Below, piece by piece: positions 17,076 to 25,962 of a DNA stretch of 64,000 nt (the stretch's first letter is position 1; every line of letters starts with the position of its first letter). The notes under the pieces are model-generated. The model searched no databases, was not told where the DNA came from, and saw nothing but the letters and a program-made list of their open reading frames with translations. The position numbers were made by a program, and so were the translations under genes. Source of the stretch: JBIOHP01 sp044449065 (lineage in GTDB: Bacteria > Bacteroidota > Ignavibacteria > UBA10030 > SZUA-254); NCBI GenBank assembly GCA_044449065.1, contig JBIOHP010000002.1:190871-254870 (forward strand), in the 5' to 3' direction.

Positions 17076-17141
17076 TCAGAACTCCGGTTTATAGGTTGTC
17101 TTGATTACCCCGAGTTGCGGGTACAACAACAAATATTTGTG

Positions 17142-19610
17142 CTATCGCTTCATTCCGGTAGTGCGGAGAATCAACACTCCTGCGCTCTTTGTTTTTACCC
17201 AGTAGCCGGCGCCCGGAGCAAGCGTGCTGTCAGATTGATAGGTTCCGTCATAGCCATAATATTGCGATATAACAATGCTGTCCGGTTGCTGGATGATGCT
17301 CGAAATCGGAACGGGCGATGAAATACACCCGATCATATTCCATCCTTTATTGACTATAACAGTATCAAATGACAGTACGCCGCCATCGATGTGTTGGATT
17401 ATAGTTGAATCAAATTTCAGCCAAAATCCCGCGCCATACGTTACCGTATCGACCTGCTGATAACCCGCCTGATAAATAAAAGCGCGGGAAATCGTGTTTG
17501 AATAGATTGCATTTTTGCTCCGGTCGGAAACTGCTTGAGATAACGAAATTAAATTCCATCCCTTTTTCATATCGTACTCATTCGTTTGCGAGCGCAGGTT
17601 CCCAAAAGCCGGTCCGGTTGTATCGAGATTACTGCGCATGGTGACCGAATATGTTATCCCGGTTGGAGGAGCCGTGCTTATCCATCCCGCCGGTAAACTA
17701 TCGTGGACGGTGTAGGCGCCGGGGCCGAGCCCTGTGAACGAATAATTTCCGGAAGTATCCGTGTAGGTTGTCAAGGTAAGCGGACCGGAAATCTTAACAG
17801 GCCAATTCGCCAGCACGGAATCTCCTGAATCAAACTGACCGTCCCAGTTTATATCGTTAAAGACCTGCCCTTTTATTGTTCCGGTCACAAATTCTCCAAA
17901 CGTCAGCGTATCGATTCTGCGATGCATGGAATCGATCACCGACGTAAACGTGCCGCCGATGGGCGTGGTGGAGATAGCTCCGGGTGAATCGATGGAAACG
18001 GTATATGTCCCGAATGTTAAGCTGTCGAACCAGAATCTGCCGTTCGCGTCTGTTGTCATGGAATCGATTTTTGCGCCAGTTAAACGCACTTTGATCCCGC
18101 TGATGAATGCTTCCCCGACATCCATCGCGCCGTTGCCGTTGACGTCGTTGAACACCCTGCCTGCAAGCGTCGTATCAAAATAATGAAGCGCCGCCAGAGC
18201 ATTGATTATTCCCCAGCCGCGGTAATTGTCGGGCGATGTATGCATGGATGCGGTATTCCTCATCGCATCGCGCACCTGCGCAGGAGTTAATCCGGGATTG
18301 GCGCAAAGAACAAGCGCCGCAACTCCCGCCGAGAGCGGCGTCGCGTATGACGTTCCGCTTCCGTGGTCATATTGATTTGGATAGACGCCATCTGCCACTT
18401 TATCCGAAACACCAAGGGCGCAAATATCCGGTTTAATCCTGCCGTCTACCGTAGGACCATTGGAACTGAACGATGCGCCGTTGCCGGATATATCCACTGC
18501 CCCCACCGTAATAATATTGATGCCATCTGCCGGCGCTATGAGCGTGTTATGTAAAGCATTGTGGCCGCTATTCCCCGCGGCATTAAGCACTACGATCCCG
18601 AGCGAATCGGCGCGGTCGCCGGCGCGGGTGATGAGCGCCGTTACGCCGTCCATATCCTGCCACGTCAAACTTGGATAAGGCGGATCGAACGTGAGATAAC
18701 CTAGCGAGGTGCTGGTGACATCCACGCCAATACTATCCGCCCATTCGGCGGCTTTCGCCCAGTTATCTTCCTCGATGGGAGTCTCGCTCGAATCGTTTTC
18801 CGTGCGGGCAAGAATATAATGCGATTTAAACGCCGGACCGATCATGTTGCCGGGATCATTCGCGCCAATCAGGGAAAGAGTGTTTACGCCATGGCTTCCG
18901 AATCCGTAATTCGTATCTAATGGTACAACGCTCGTTTTATGGTCGACAAAATCGTGTGTTGCAATGATCGTCATCGAATCGAACGCCTGGTGCGATGGCA
19001 GCCGCACCCCATTATCGAAAACACCGATGATAATTCCCTGACCGTAATATCCAAGATCATGAACCGCCGGCACGTTAATCTGCTGCAACTGGGCATACGA
19101 TGTTCCATAATTGAGAGATGCAACCCCCGCCGGCTGAGGTGGAAAATCTCCTTTTTTCTCAACCTTGATATCCTCCTTCGGGCGGTCAACTTTCCATCGC
19201 CCCACAAGATCGATTTCTTTTACGAAAGGAAGATTCCGTAACTCATCAATCTGGGATTTCGTGGCAAATGCGCTCACGGCATTGAACCATTTCAACTGGT
19301 GCCTCACGCCGGAGACGAGGCCGGTTACGCGCTGGACATACGATTGATTCAATGGTAAATCTTCGTCGTCAATAACACTCGTATTGTGTCGTATTTTCGT
19401 ACGGCGCTTAATCGACCTGTCGGAGAGAATTTCGCGGGGATTCGATTTGTTAAACGCGCTCTTATCCGTGAAATAGAGGATGACGACTTGTTTGTCGATG
19501 GCGTTCATCAGGGGATAACTTCGTTCTAATAATTTTCCAAATTTTGCCTGGGGCTGAGCGAAACCGTAGAGGCAGAGGATTAGCAATAAACAGATAGCAG
19601 TTTTTTTCAT
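17142..19610 (-). CDS. Secreted subtilisin-family (S8) serine protease with SdrD-B-like repeats
   Basis: 822 residues. Signal peptide (TAICLLLILCLYGFAQPQA), a propeptide-like region to about 150, then an S8 catalytic domain with D199 (VFDNGVR), H240 (GSHGVN), the oxyanion N347 (AAGNSG) and S421 (GTSYATP). Two Ig-like SdrD-B modules follow at about 482-575 and 580-675, each opening VFND-N-G-D-GE. The last 140 residues hold two WNLIS/WNMIG repeats ending ILRTTGMKR. No NYPNPFNP-type tail is present, unlike other secreted proteins here, so its export route after Sec is unclear. The same W-N-L-I repeat occurs in the 38801-43288 product. Confidence 0.9.
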   Translation of the reverse strand: MKKTAICLLLILCLYGFAQPQAKFGKLLERSYPLMNAIDKQVVILYFTDKSAFNKSNPREILSDRSIKRRTKIRHNTSVIDDEDLPLNQSYVQRVTGLVSGVRHQLKWFNAVSAFATKSQIDELRNLPFVKEIDLVGRWKVDRPKEDIKVEKKGDFPPQPAGVASLNYGTSYAQLQQINVPAVHDLGYYGQGIIIGVFDNGVRLPSHQAFDSMTIIATHDFVDHKTSVVPLDTNYGFGSHGVNTLSLIGANDPGNMIGPAFKSHYILARTENDSSETPIEEDNWAKAAEWADSIGVDVTSTSLGYLTFDPPYPSLTWQDMDGVTALITRAGDRADSLGIVVLNAAGNSGHNALHNTLIAPADGINIITVGAVDISGNGASFSSNGPTVDGRIKPDICALGVSDKVADGVYPNQYDHGSGTSYATPLSAGVAALVLCANPGLTPAQVRDAMRNTASMHTSPDNYRGWGIINALAALHYFDTTLAGRVFNDVNGNGAMDVGEAFISGIKVRLTGAKIDSMTTDANGRFWFDSLTFGTYTVSIDSPGAISTTPIGGTFTSVIDSMHRRIDTLTFGEFVTGTIKGQVFNDINWDGQFDSGDSVLANWPVKISGPLTLTTYTDTSGNYSFTGLGPGAYTVHDSLPAGWISTAPPTGITYSVTMRSNLDTTGPAFGNLRSQTNEYDMKKGWNLISLSQAVSDRSKNAIYSNTISRAFIYQAGYQQVDTVTYGAGFWLKFDSTIIQHIDGGVLSFDTVIVNKGWNMIGCISSPVPISSIIQQPDSIVISQYYGYDGTYQSDSTLAPGAGYWVKTKSAGVLILRTTGMKR

Positions 19611-19648
19611 TATTCTCTTGTAATTCCTGAATAAATTTTAACTATTAT

Positions 19649-19677
19649 AACGTACCAAAGAACGAGCGAAAAATCAA
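19649..19677 (-). promoter_or_regulatory. Possible sigma-70-type promoter for the S8 protease
   Basis: On the minus strand TTGATT, 17 bp, TACGTT, about 30-40 bp upstream of the ATG at 19610. The -10 match is modest. The remaining sequence to 19995 holds no gene I can support. Confidence 0.35.
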
Positions 19678-19896
19678 GGATTTTGGAAAAAAACAATACC
19701 ATTCGACAATTTTTTCCGACATACATGTTACAACAGTTTGAGAATGAATTTTCATCCAGACGTTTTCGGCGGATTGGAATAAATGAGCAAATTCAACTAT
19801 GGTTTCCGCCTCGCACAACAATATTGGGTTCTGAATGGACACATGATAATTTCATTATTTTTCATCGAATTTAGCGTAAAATCTTAAATATTAATC

Positions 19897-19925
19897 TTGA
19901 GACTCTCAGAAACTTTTTGTATCTT
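19897..19925 (+). promoter_or_regulatory. Promoter for the 19996 membrane protein / aldehyde dehydrogenase pair
   Basis: TTGAGA, 17 bp, TATCTT, giving a predicted start near 19932 and a leader of about 64 nt. The spacing is ideal and it is the only good match in the 385-bp gap. Confidence 0.5.
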
Positions 19926-19995
19926 ATGGCTTGTTCCTTCTATTTAAATTCACCCGGTTATGCGAAATATCATGGAAAATTTTAAAGGTTGAGCG

Positions 19996-20487
19996 ATGGA
20001 ATATGAACATGAAATAACGGTTTTCTTCCACTTCATAGGGATGGGGCTGTTAGTGACGATGATTGTGGCTGGTTTTCTGCTCGAAAGGAAATATAGAAGC
20101 CTTCCGACCTTGCAGGAAAAAGGACTACTTCTCAGTGTTATGAAACAAATAGGTTTGTTGAGTCCGTTGGCTATACTTCTCTTATTAGTTACGGGTATCG
20201 GAAACATGCACTCATTAGCCATTGGAATTTTCACATTTGGATGGTTAACGGCAAAGATAATCTTTTTCGCGATAGCCGCGACAAACGGCATCATGTTCTC
20301 GGTGGTAGCGCGTAAACGAGGAACCCTCGTAGGAAAAATGCTCAAAAACGAGGCGCCTCCGAATGCAGAACTTCAGCTCAAAAATTATAATAAGCAAGTT
20401 ACCATGTTTCATATCGTGATCGATCTCCTCTTCATTATTATCCTTGCTCTCGCAGTATATGGCAGGCACGGTGGAGGGCAGAGCTAA
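19996..20487 (+). CDS. Small integral membrane protein, DUF2269-like
   Basis: 163 residues with four hydrophobic segments (about 8-30, 50-75, 78-100, 135-155) and short loops. The first segment contains FFHFIGMGLLVTMIVAG, and a histidine recurs near HSLAIGIF and MFHIVIDLLF, a layout reminiscent of DUF2269/CopD-type four-helix membrane proteins, some of which bind haem. That family link is tentative. Its stop is 2 bp before the TTG start of the next aldehyde dehydrogenase, so the two are probably translated together. Confidence 0.7.
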   Translation: MEYEHEITVFFHFIGMGLLVTMIVAGFLLERKYRSLPTLQEKGLLLSVMKQIGLLSPLAILLLLVTGIGNMHSLAIGIFTFGWLTAKIIFFAIAATNGIMFSVVARKRGTLVGKMLKNEAPPNAELQLKNYNKQVTMFHIVIDLLFIIILALAVYGRHGGGQS

Positions 20488-20489
20488 TT

Positions 20490-22004
20490 TTGCGCGAATA
20501 CCGTCTATTCATCAACGGGGATTTCGTAGAATCCTCGACGAAGTCGACCTTCGATTCCATCAATCCATTCAACAGGGAGATTGTTGCACGATGCCAACAG
20601 GCAAACGTGGAAGATGCGAAAAAAGCCATTGCTGCCGCAAGAATCGCTTTCGATAACGGACCCTGGACAAAAATGACCCGCGAGGAACGCGGCGCATTGA
20701 TTAAAGCAGTCTCCGATAAAATCAACGAGCGAAAAACCGATCTTGAGATGCTGGAGGTAGACGATTCCGGTTCAACCATTCGAAAAGCGAAAGAAGATAT
20801 TTTCCTCAGCGCCCGGGCGATGAATTATTTCTCCAAGCTTGCGCTCATCGAACCTACAGAACAAATCGAAGGCCTTTCGAAGCCGGGATTCAGCAAGAAT
20901 ATGATCCTTCGTGAACCGGTCGGCGTGGTTGCCGCGATCATCCCATGGAATTTCCCCTTAAAGATGGCAGTGTGGAAACTTGGACCTGCCCTCGCAGCAG
21001 GAAATACCATCGTCTTAAAGCCATCGGAATTAACACCAGCAACGGCGATGGAACTTGCATCGATGTTCAAGGAAGCGGGATTTCCCCCCGGCGTCGTCAA
21101 TATTATAACCGGTTATGGTCAGGATGTCGGTGAAGAACTCGTCCGTAATCCTATGGTGGATAAAGTTACCTTCACCGGTTCCACCGCCGTAGGAAAACGA
21201 GTGATGAGTTTAGCATCTGAAACATTAAAAAAATGCACGCTGGAATGCGGCGGAAAATCGGCGAACATCATGCTTGAGGACGCCGACATGAATATGGCGG
21301 TTGACGGCGCTCTCTATGCAATATTCTATCATCAAGGGCAATGCTGTGAAGCGGGTACGCGGCTTCTCCTTGACGAAAAAATCCATGATGAGTTCGTGCA
21401 ACGGTTACTCCAAAAAACCGCGACGATGAAGATCGGCAACCCCAAAGATATTACGACGGACATTGGTCCGGTCATTTCCGAGGCCCAGCAAAAAAGGATC
21501 CTTGCATATATAAAAAGCGGAATCGATCAGGGCGCAAAGCCTGTTATTGGGGGCAAGGTTCCGGACAAACCTGAATGCAGGAATGGATTCTTTATCGAAC
21601 CAACAATTTTTACCGGCGTAATAAACTCCATGACCATCGCCCAGGAGGAAATTTTTGGACCGGTTCTCTCTGTGATTAAGTATGGAACAGTTGAAGAGGC
21701 AATTACTATCGCTAATAATTCAATCTATGGTCTGGGCGCGGGCGTTTGGTCGCGCGATATTGAGAAAGCTCTCTCGATTGCCAAACGACTCCGGTCAGGA
21801 ACGGTATGGATCAACGAATGGCATCTGATCTCGGAAAAAGCTCCCTTTGGCGGTTATAAGCAAAGCGGCGTTGGACGCGAGTTCGGACTCGAAGGTCTCC
21901 ACGAATACATGGAAACAAAACATCTTCATATCGATGAAGTCGGATCCAGGGATAAAAAACCCTGGTATAACACGGTTGTCCCGCAAAAAAGTGAACATTC
22001 ATGA
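20490..22004 (+). CDS. NAD(P)-dependent aldehyde dehydrogenase
   Basis: 504 residues, class of ALDH1/betaine-aldehyde type enzymes. Visible are the N of IPWNFPLKMA (N154), the cofactor loop FTGSTAVG at 228-235, E252 (LECGGKSAN) and the catalytic cysteine in GQCCEAGTR (C286). The C-terminal region has EEIFGPVLSVIKYG and APFGGYKQSGVGRE, typical of the family. The start is a TTG at 20490, two bases after the preceding stop. Substrate is unknown. It is only distantly related to the ALDH7-like enzyme at 7390. Confidence 0.9.
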   Translation: MREYRLFINGDFVESSTKSTFDSINPFNREIVARCQQANVEDAKKAIAAARIAFDNGPWTKMTREERGALIKAVSDKINERKTDLEMLEVDDSGSTIRKAKEDIFLSARAMNYFSKLALIEPTEQIEGLSKPGFSKNMILREPVGVVAAIIPWNFPLKMAVWKLGPALAAGNTIVLKPSELTPATAMELASMFKEAGFPPGVVNIITGYGQDVGEELVRNPMVDKVTFTGSTAVGKRVMSLASETLKKCTLECGGKSANIMLEDADMNMAVDGALYAIFYHQGQCCEAGTRLLLDEKIHDEFVQRLLQKTATMKIGNPKDITTDIGPVISEAQQKRILAYIKSGIDQGAKPVIGGKVPDKPECRNGFFIEPTIFTGVINSMTIAQEEIFGPVLSVIKYGTVEEAITIANNSIYGLGAGVWSRDIEKALSIAKRLRSGTVWINEWHLISEKAPFGGYKQSGVGREFGLEGLHEYMETKHLHIDEVGSRDKKPWYNTVVPQKSEHS

Positions 22005-22107
22005 CGAATAACATCACAGCGATGAATTTTTGTTTCTCTATCAATCTCGCATATAATTTTTCGATCATTTTATACACTTCTCACAAATTAACAAGGTAAA
22101 GAGCACT

Positions 22108-23097
22108 ATGAAATCGAATATCCTCCTCGCAGCATTACTCGTTTTATTCGTTATCGGATGCCAGCCGAAAAAACCGGATCCGGTACCGGTGGGAGAAATG
22201 ACAGAGTATCGCGATCCCGGCTACGGATTCAAAATTAAATATCCCAAAGATTGGTTATCCCTCGGTCAGATGGGAAATGCCGTGTTTGCAAAATCGCAGG
22301 ATGTAGTCACGCACTTCCAGGATTTTAAATCCGGCGTCCCCGGCGGAATGGTAAACGTTGTCGCGCTTGATCTGACGGGAAAAAAACCAGATGAACTTAT
22401 TCAATCAAATTTGGATGAATTAAAACAAGCTGCACAAATGGACGCCGCGGAGCAAATTACTGTTAACGGCAAGCAGGGGACGAAATATCCTTATATCATT
22501 AAAGTGACAACAAAAAACAGCATCATCGGTTACCAGGTGTACTTCGTCGGTGATACTGCTTTATATAAATTGGATTTCCAGGGATACGGAGATCAATTTG
22601 AAGCGCACGCGGCGGTGTTCGCAGCGATCTTAAATTCATTTGAACTGCCGGTTATTGTCGCAAGAAAATCGGATGTGTGGCAGCCCTCCCCGAATATCAG
22701 CGCCTATAACTCGGATTATTTAACTATGCAATACCCTGAAAACATGAATTTCGCCCCTGTCAAGAAAGGCGATAAAGATCTGGTTATGGAGATGCGCGCG
22801 GATCGGCAGGATTGCAGTATTCACATCGACGTTTTCGGCGCAAAAAAACTCACCGTCGAGAAGGTATGGGATCAAAATAAGGGGAAATATAAATCCCGCG
22901 GCTCAGGAGAATCTACCATCGACGGCAATAAAACCTTCTGGGTTGATTATTCCTTGGTGAAAGATATTAACAGCCGCGCATATTTCACCGTAAAAAATGA
23001 TAAGGTTATTCGCATCACCATGAATTGGTACGCGCCGCAAAAAGATATTTATTTCACGACGTTCGAAAAATCTGTAACTTCGATCAAACTTAAATAA
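22108..23097 (+). CDS. Lipoprotein with two PsbP/DUF1795-like domains
   Basis: 329 residues. A lipoprotein signal ends in the lipobox VIGC with the acylated cysteine at position 18; the +2 residue is Q, consistent with outer-membrane sorting. Two similar segments follow, one opening YRDPGYGFKIKYPKDW near residue 32 and one opening YNSDYLTMQYPENM near 205, each resembling the start of a PsbP-like or DUF1795-like alpha/beta domain. I infer a duplicated fold; the function is unknown. An AAGGTAAAGAG ribosome region precedes the ATG. The YbjQ-type gene follows after 12 bp. Confidence 0.75.
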   Translation: MKSNILLAALLVLFVIGCQPKKPDPVPVGEMTEYRDPGYGFKIKYPKDWLSLGQMGNAVFAKSQDVVTHFQDFKSGVPGGMVNVVALDLTGKKPDELIQSNLDELKQAAQMDAAEQITVNGKQGTKYPYIIKVTTKNSIIGYQVYFVGDTALYKLDFQGYGDQFEAHAAVFAAILNSFELPVIVARKSDVWQPSPNISAYNSDYLTMQYPENMNFAPVKKGDKDLVMEMRADRQDCSIHIDVFGAKKLTVEKVWDQNKGKYKSRGSGESTIDGNKTFWVDYSLVKDINSRAYFTVKNDKVIRITMNWYAPQKDIYFTTFEKSVTSIKLK

Positions 23098-23109
23098 AGA
23101 GGAGATTCA

Positions 23110-23442
23110 ATGAACAGATCTATGGTAACCACGGCGTTTTCTATCGATGGTTACAAAGTTACCAAGAACCTGGGAATCGTGCGGGGAATCACCGTGCGCT
23201 CGCGTTCGATCTTTGGAAATATTGGCGCCGGCATCCAGACTATATTCGGCGGACGGATTACTCTCTACCAGGAACTATGCGAGCAATCCCGCGAAGAAGC
23301 ATTCGAGCTGATGGTGGCTCACGCTTCTCAGATGGGCGCAAATTCCATTATCGGGATGCGGTATGACGCCAACGAAGTCGCGGCGGGAATTACCGAAGTG
23401 CTCGCGTACGGAACGGCAGTCGTCCTCGATAAGGCGGAATAA
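23110..23442 (+). CDS. YbjQ/UPF0145 family protein
   Basis: 110 residues of the YbjQ family (PF01906), recognisable from GIVRGITVRSRSIFGN, the following TLYQELCEQSREEAFELM and the closing GANSIIGMRYDANEV. Members are small pentamer-forming proteins of unknown function, sometimes annotated as heavy-metal binding. It has a GAGGAG ribosome site and lies 12 bp behind the lipoprotein gene. Confidence 0.88.
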   Translation: MNRSMVTTAFSIDGYKVTKNLGIVRGITVRSRSIFGNIGAGIQTIFGGRITLYQELCEQSREEAFELMVAHASQMGANSIIGMRYDANEVAAGITEVLAYGTAVVLDKAE

Positions 23443-23635
23443 CTAAACCAGGCGTTCAAAGCGCTCTAGTCCGGATGCATCACTCCCGGAGATAGGAATG
23501 GATCAGATGCCGGAGATTTCCTTGTCGCGGGCGGCATGAATCCGTTGTGGATATCCCGCGAACATCGCGCCGTTCTATGTTTTACTTTACACGTTCTACC
23601 AATCATCAATTACCTAACAACGAAAATAAAATTAT

Positions 23636-25351
23636 ATGGATATTAAGGACCGCACCGTAGTCGTCCTCGGAGGGTGGGGATTAGTTGGCTCATCGATCTG
23701 CCGGAAGATAGTGGAAGAACAGCCGAAACGGATCATTGTAACTTCTCTCCTCAAAGCCGAAGCCGAGGAAGCTGTGGATATTCTTACCAGAGAATACCCC
23801 AAGCTTCCGAAAAATTATTTCATCCCCTGGTGGGGAAACATTTTTGTCAGACACGAACTGAAGGATATCAGCCGTGATAAAATCTTATCCGATGAAACAA
23901 TGCGCCAGGCGATGATCCAGGATATGCTCGATGAATTAACCGATACGTTGATTAAACGCTCCGCCATTTATCAACTCCTCAATAAATACAAACCGGAAAT
24001 TCTGATCGACAGCATCAATTCAGCGACTGCAATCGCGTACCAGGATATATTTCAGGGAGCGCGCGACGTCATCCGCACTATCAAAAAAGCGAAATCAACG
24101 AATTCCAACGAGGAACTTTCTACAGTCATGGAGCGGATGATCTGCACCCTGTATATGCCGCAGCTTATCCGTCACGTGCAATTACTCTACCGGTCGATGC
24201 ATGTTGCGGGAACGAAGATTTATGTGAAAATCGGCACAAGCGGAACCGGAGGCATGGGCTTGAATATTCCCTACACGCATAGCGAAGAGAGACCTTCAAG
24301 CGTTCTCCTCGGGAAATCCGCGGTTGCGGGCGCGCATACAATGCTGCTCTTCCTTATGGGAAGAACACCGGATGGCGCGATCACAAAAGAAGTGAAACCC
24401 ACGGCAGCGATTGCCTGGAAAAAAATCGATTACGGAGAAATAAGACGTAAAGGTCGTCCCATTGATTTAGTCGATTGCAATCCAAAACGGGGGATCCCGC
24501 TGAAACACTCCCTCCAGATTCGCATGAAAGACGCAGGCACTCCGCTCAATAAAACATTAAAGTCGGTATTTATTGACACGGGCGAAAATGGAATATTCTC
24601 CCGCGGCGAGTTTGAAGCGATTGCGGCGCCCGGACAAATGGAATTCGTCACTCCGGAGGAAATTGCGGAAACGGTTATCTATGAGATCAAGGGCGGGAAC
24701 ACGGGGCATGATATTATCAATGCTCTCGATAACGCATCTCTTTCTCCAACATACCGCGCAGGATTCCTCTTCAACAGCGCCCGAAATAAAATCATAGAGC
24801 TTGAACAGAAGTATAAGGTCGATAGCGTGGCGTTTGAAGTGCTCGGACCGCCTCGTCTATCCAAGCTGTTATATGAAGCATATCTCTTAAAGGTGTGCTG
24901 CGCCGATATGAAATCGGTGTTGAAATCTTCGCCGCGCGCGCTGTCATTGGCAATGAAGAAAAAAATTCAATCCGGAACATCCCTCCGATCGCAAATCATA
25001 TCGATTGGGATTCCGATCTTGCTGCCCGATGGGAAAACGCTTCTTCGCGGGAATGAAATTAAAATTCCACCCTTCCGCGGGGAAAACGAATTCCCTCTTT
25101 CGGCGAAAAATATCGATCTTTGGTCTCATGACGGGTGGGTCGATCTCAGGCCCTCAAACATGGAGCGATGGAAAAAACGGATCAAGAGCATTATTGCCAT
25201 GACGCTGGATATGCCTCCCGATAGCACAAGCTCCCGTTACCTCTACAAACGCGAGTACTGGAATAATTTCGAAGAAATTGATCCGGGCAAGCTTGCCGGC
25301 TGGATATTCAATTATGAAGAAAAAGGGATGCGGATGAGAATGAAAGGTTGA
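23636..25351 (+). CDS. Large Rossmann-fold (SDR-like) NAD(P)-binding protein of unknown role
   Basis: 571 residues. The N-terminus (RTVVVLGGWGLVGSSICRKIV) is a classical dinucleotide-binding beta-alpha-beta with GxxGxxG spacing, as in extended short-chain dehydrogenases/epimerases. A later KIGTSGTGGMGLNIPYTHSEE stretch may form part of the active site region, followed by SAVAGAHTMLLFLMGRTPDG. The length is nearly twice that of a normal SDR, with a C-terminal part I do not recognise. There is no signal peptide. It stands alone, about 190 bp after the YbjQ gene and followed by a terminator. Substrate unknown. Confidence 0.7.
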   Translation: MDIKDRTVVVLGGWGLVGSSICRKIVEEQPKRIIVTSLLKAEAEEAVDILTREYPKLPKNYFIPWWGNIFVRHELKDISRDKILSDETMRQAMIQDMLDELTDTLIKRSAIYQLLNKYKPEILIDSINSATAIAYQDIFQGARDVIRTIKKAKSTNSNEELSTVMERMICTLYMPQLIRHVQLLYRSMHVAGTKIYVKIGTSGTGGMGLNIPYTHSEERPSSVLLGKSAVAGAHTMLLFLMGRTPDGAITKEVKPTAAIAWKKIDYGEIRRKGRPIDLVDCNPKRGIPLKHSLQIRMKDAGTPLNKTLKSVFIDTGENGIFSRGEFEAIAAPGQMEFVTPEEIAETVIYEIKGGNTGHDIINALDNASLSPTYRAGFLFNSARNKIIELEQKYKVDSVAFEVLGPPRLSKLLYEAYLLKVCCADMKSVLKSSPRALSLAMKKKIQSGTSLRSQIISIGIPILLPDGKTLLRGNEIKIPPFRGENEFPLSAKNIDLWSHDGWVDLRPSNMERWKKRIKSIIAMTLDMPPDSTSSRYLYKREYWNNFEEIDPGKLAGWIFNYEEKGMRMRMKG

Positions 25352-25404
25352 TCCAACCCGGAAAGTAATTGGATGGCAGAAATAAATTACCAGGAATCAT
25401 CGTC

Positions 25405-25440
25405 AAAGCCGACTCGTCATTTGGGTCGGCTTTTTGTTTT
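25405..25440 (+). terminator. Rho-independent terminator
   Basis: GCCGAC and GTCGGC arms with a TTTTTGTTTT tail, 54 bp after the 25351 stop. Confidence 0.85.
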
Positions 25441-25481
25441 GAGTAGAAATGCTACGGATTTGACTCCAAACTCTACCTGAT

Positions 25482-25629
25482 AACACACCCCTTTAATTCC
25501 CCTCTATTCAGCCAAGAACGATCCGATTAACGCTTTCACTTTCGGGTAACGATCCGCTCATCAGAGGGGTGGCTCCCGATAGGTAAACCCGCCGTTTTTT
25601 TGGCGGGCGGTTGGGAGACGGGGTGTGTT
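25482..25629. repeat. Dispersed repeat family C, copy 1
   Basis: Bounded by AACACACCCC on the left and GGGGTGTGTT on the right, with CCTTTAATTCCCCTC inside and a nested hairpin (AACCCGCC...GGCGGG). The 611-bp gap between 25351 and 25963 is filled by repeats C and D; I see no gene in it. Confidence 0.7.
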
Positions 25630-25733
25630 CACACCATGCAGGATGAAGCGGGTGAAACTCCGTTTCATGGGTTAAAATCAAAGTCAGATATTAACAACAC
25701 CATCGATATAATTTGACATTGAACTCTCCTTCA

Positions 25734-25797
25734 TAACACACCCCTTTAATTCCCCTCTACAGAGGGATGGCTCGACGAAGTCGAGACGGGGTGTGTC
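25734..25797. repeat. Dispersed repeat family C, copy 2
   Basis: Starts AACACACCCCTTTAATTCCC and ends GACGGGGTGTGT, with an inner CTCGACGAAGTCGAG dyad; a shorter version of copy 1, 100 bp away in the same orientation. Confidence 0.75.
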
Positions 25798-25850
25798 CTC
25801 ACAATGTAGGACAAACTGTGTGAAAAATCCGATTCATTATGCAGGGAAGT

Positions 25851-25913
25851 AAGGAGATCGCGACGTCCGCCTCCCGTTAAAAATATGGCGTGAGGCGGAC
25901 TCGCGATGACGGT
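25851..25913 (+). repeat. Dispersed repeat family D, copy 1
   Basis: AAGGAGATCGCGACGTCCGC...GGCGGACTCGCGATGACGG, an imperfect palindrome. An inverted copy is at 27338-27399, so the pair brackets the permease gene at 25963-27219. A third, divergent copy is at 61241. Confidence 0.75.
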
Positions 25914-25962
25914 TCCTGATTACCATTGTGGAATGTGTTAATCAGAAGGTCACAAAAATATT

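Noticed and set aside
24573..25202. Short antisense and alternative frames in the Rossmann protein gene
   Set aside because: They lack ribosome sites and lie wholly inside the long coding frame.
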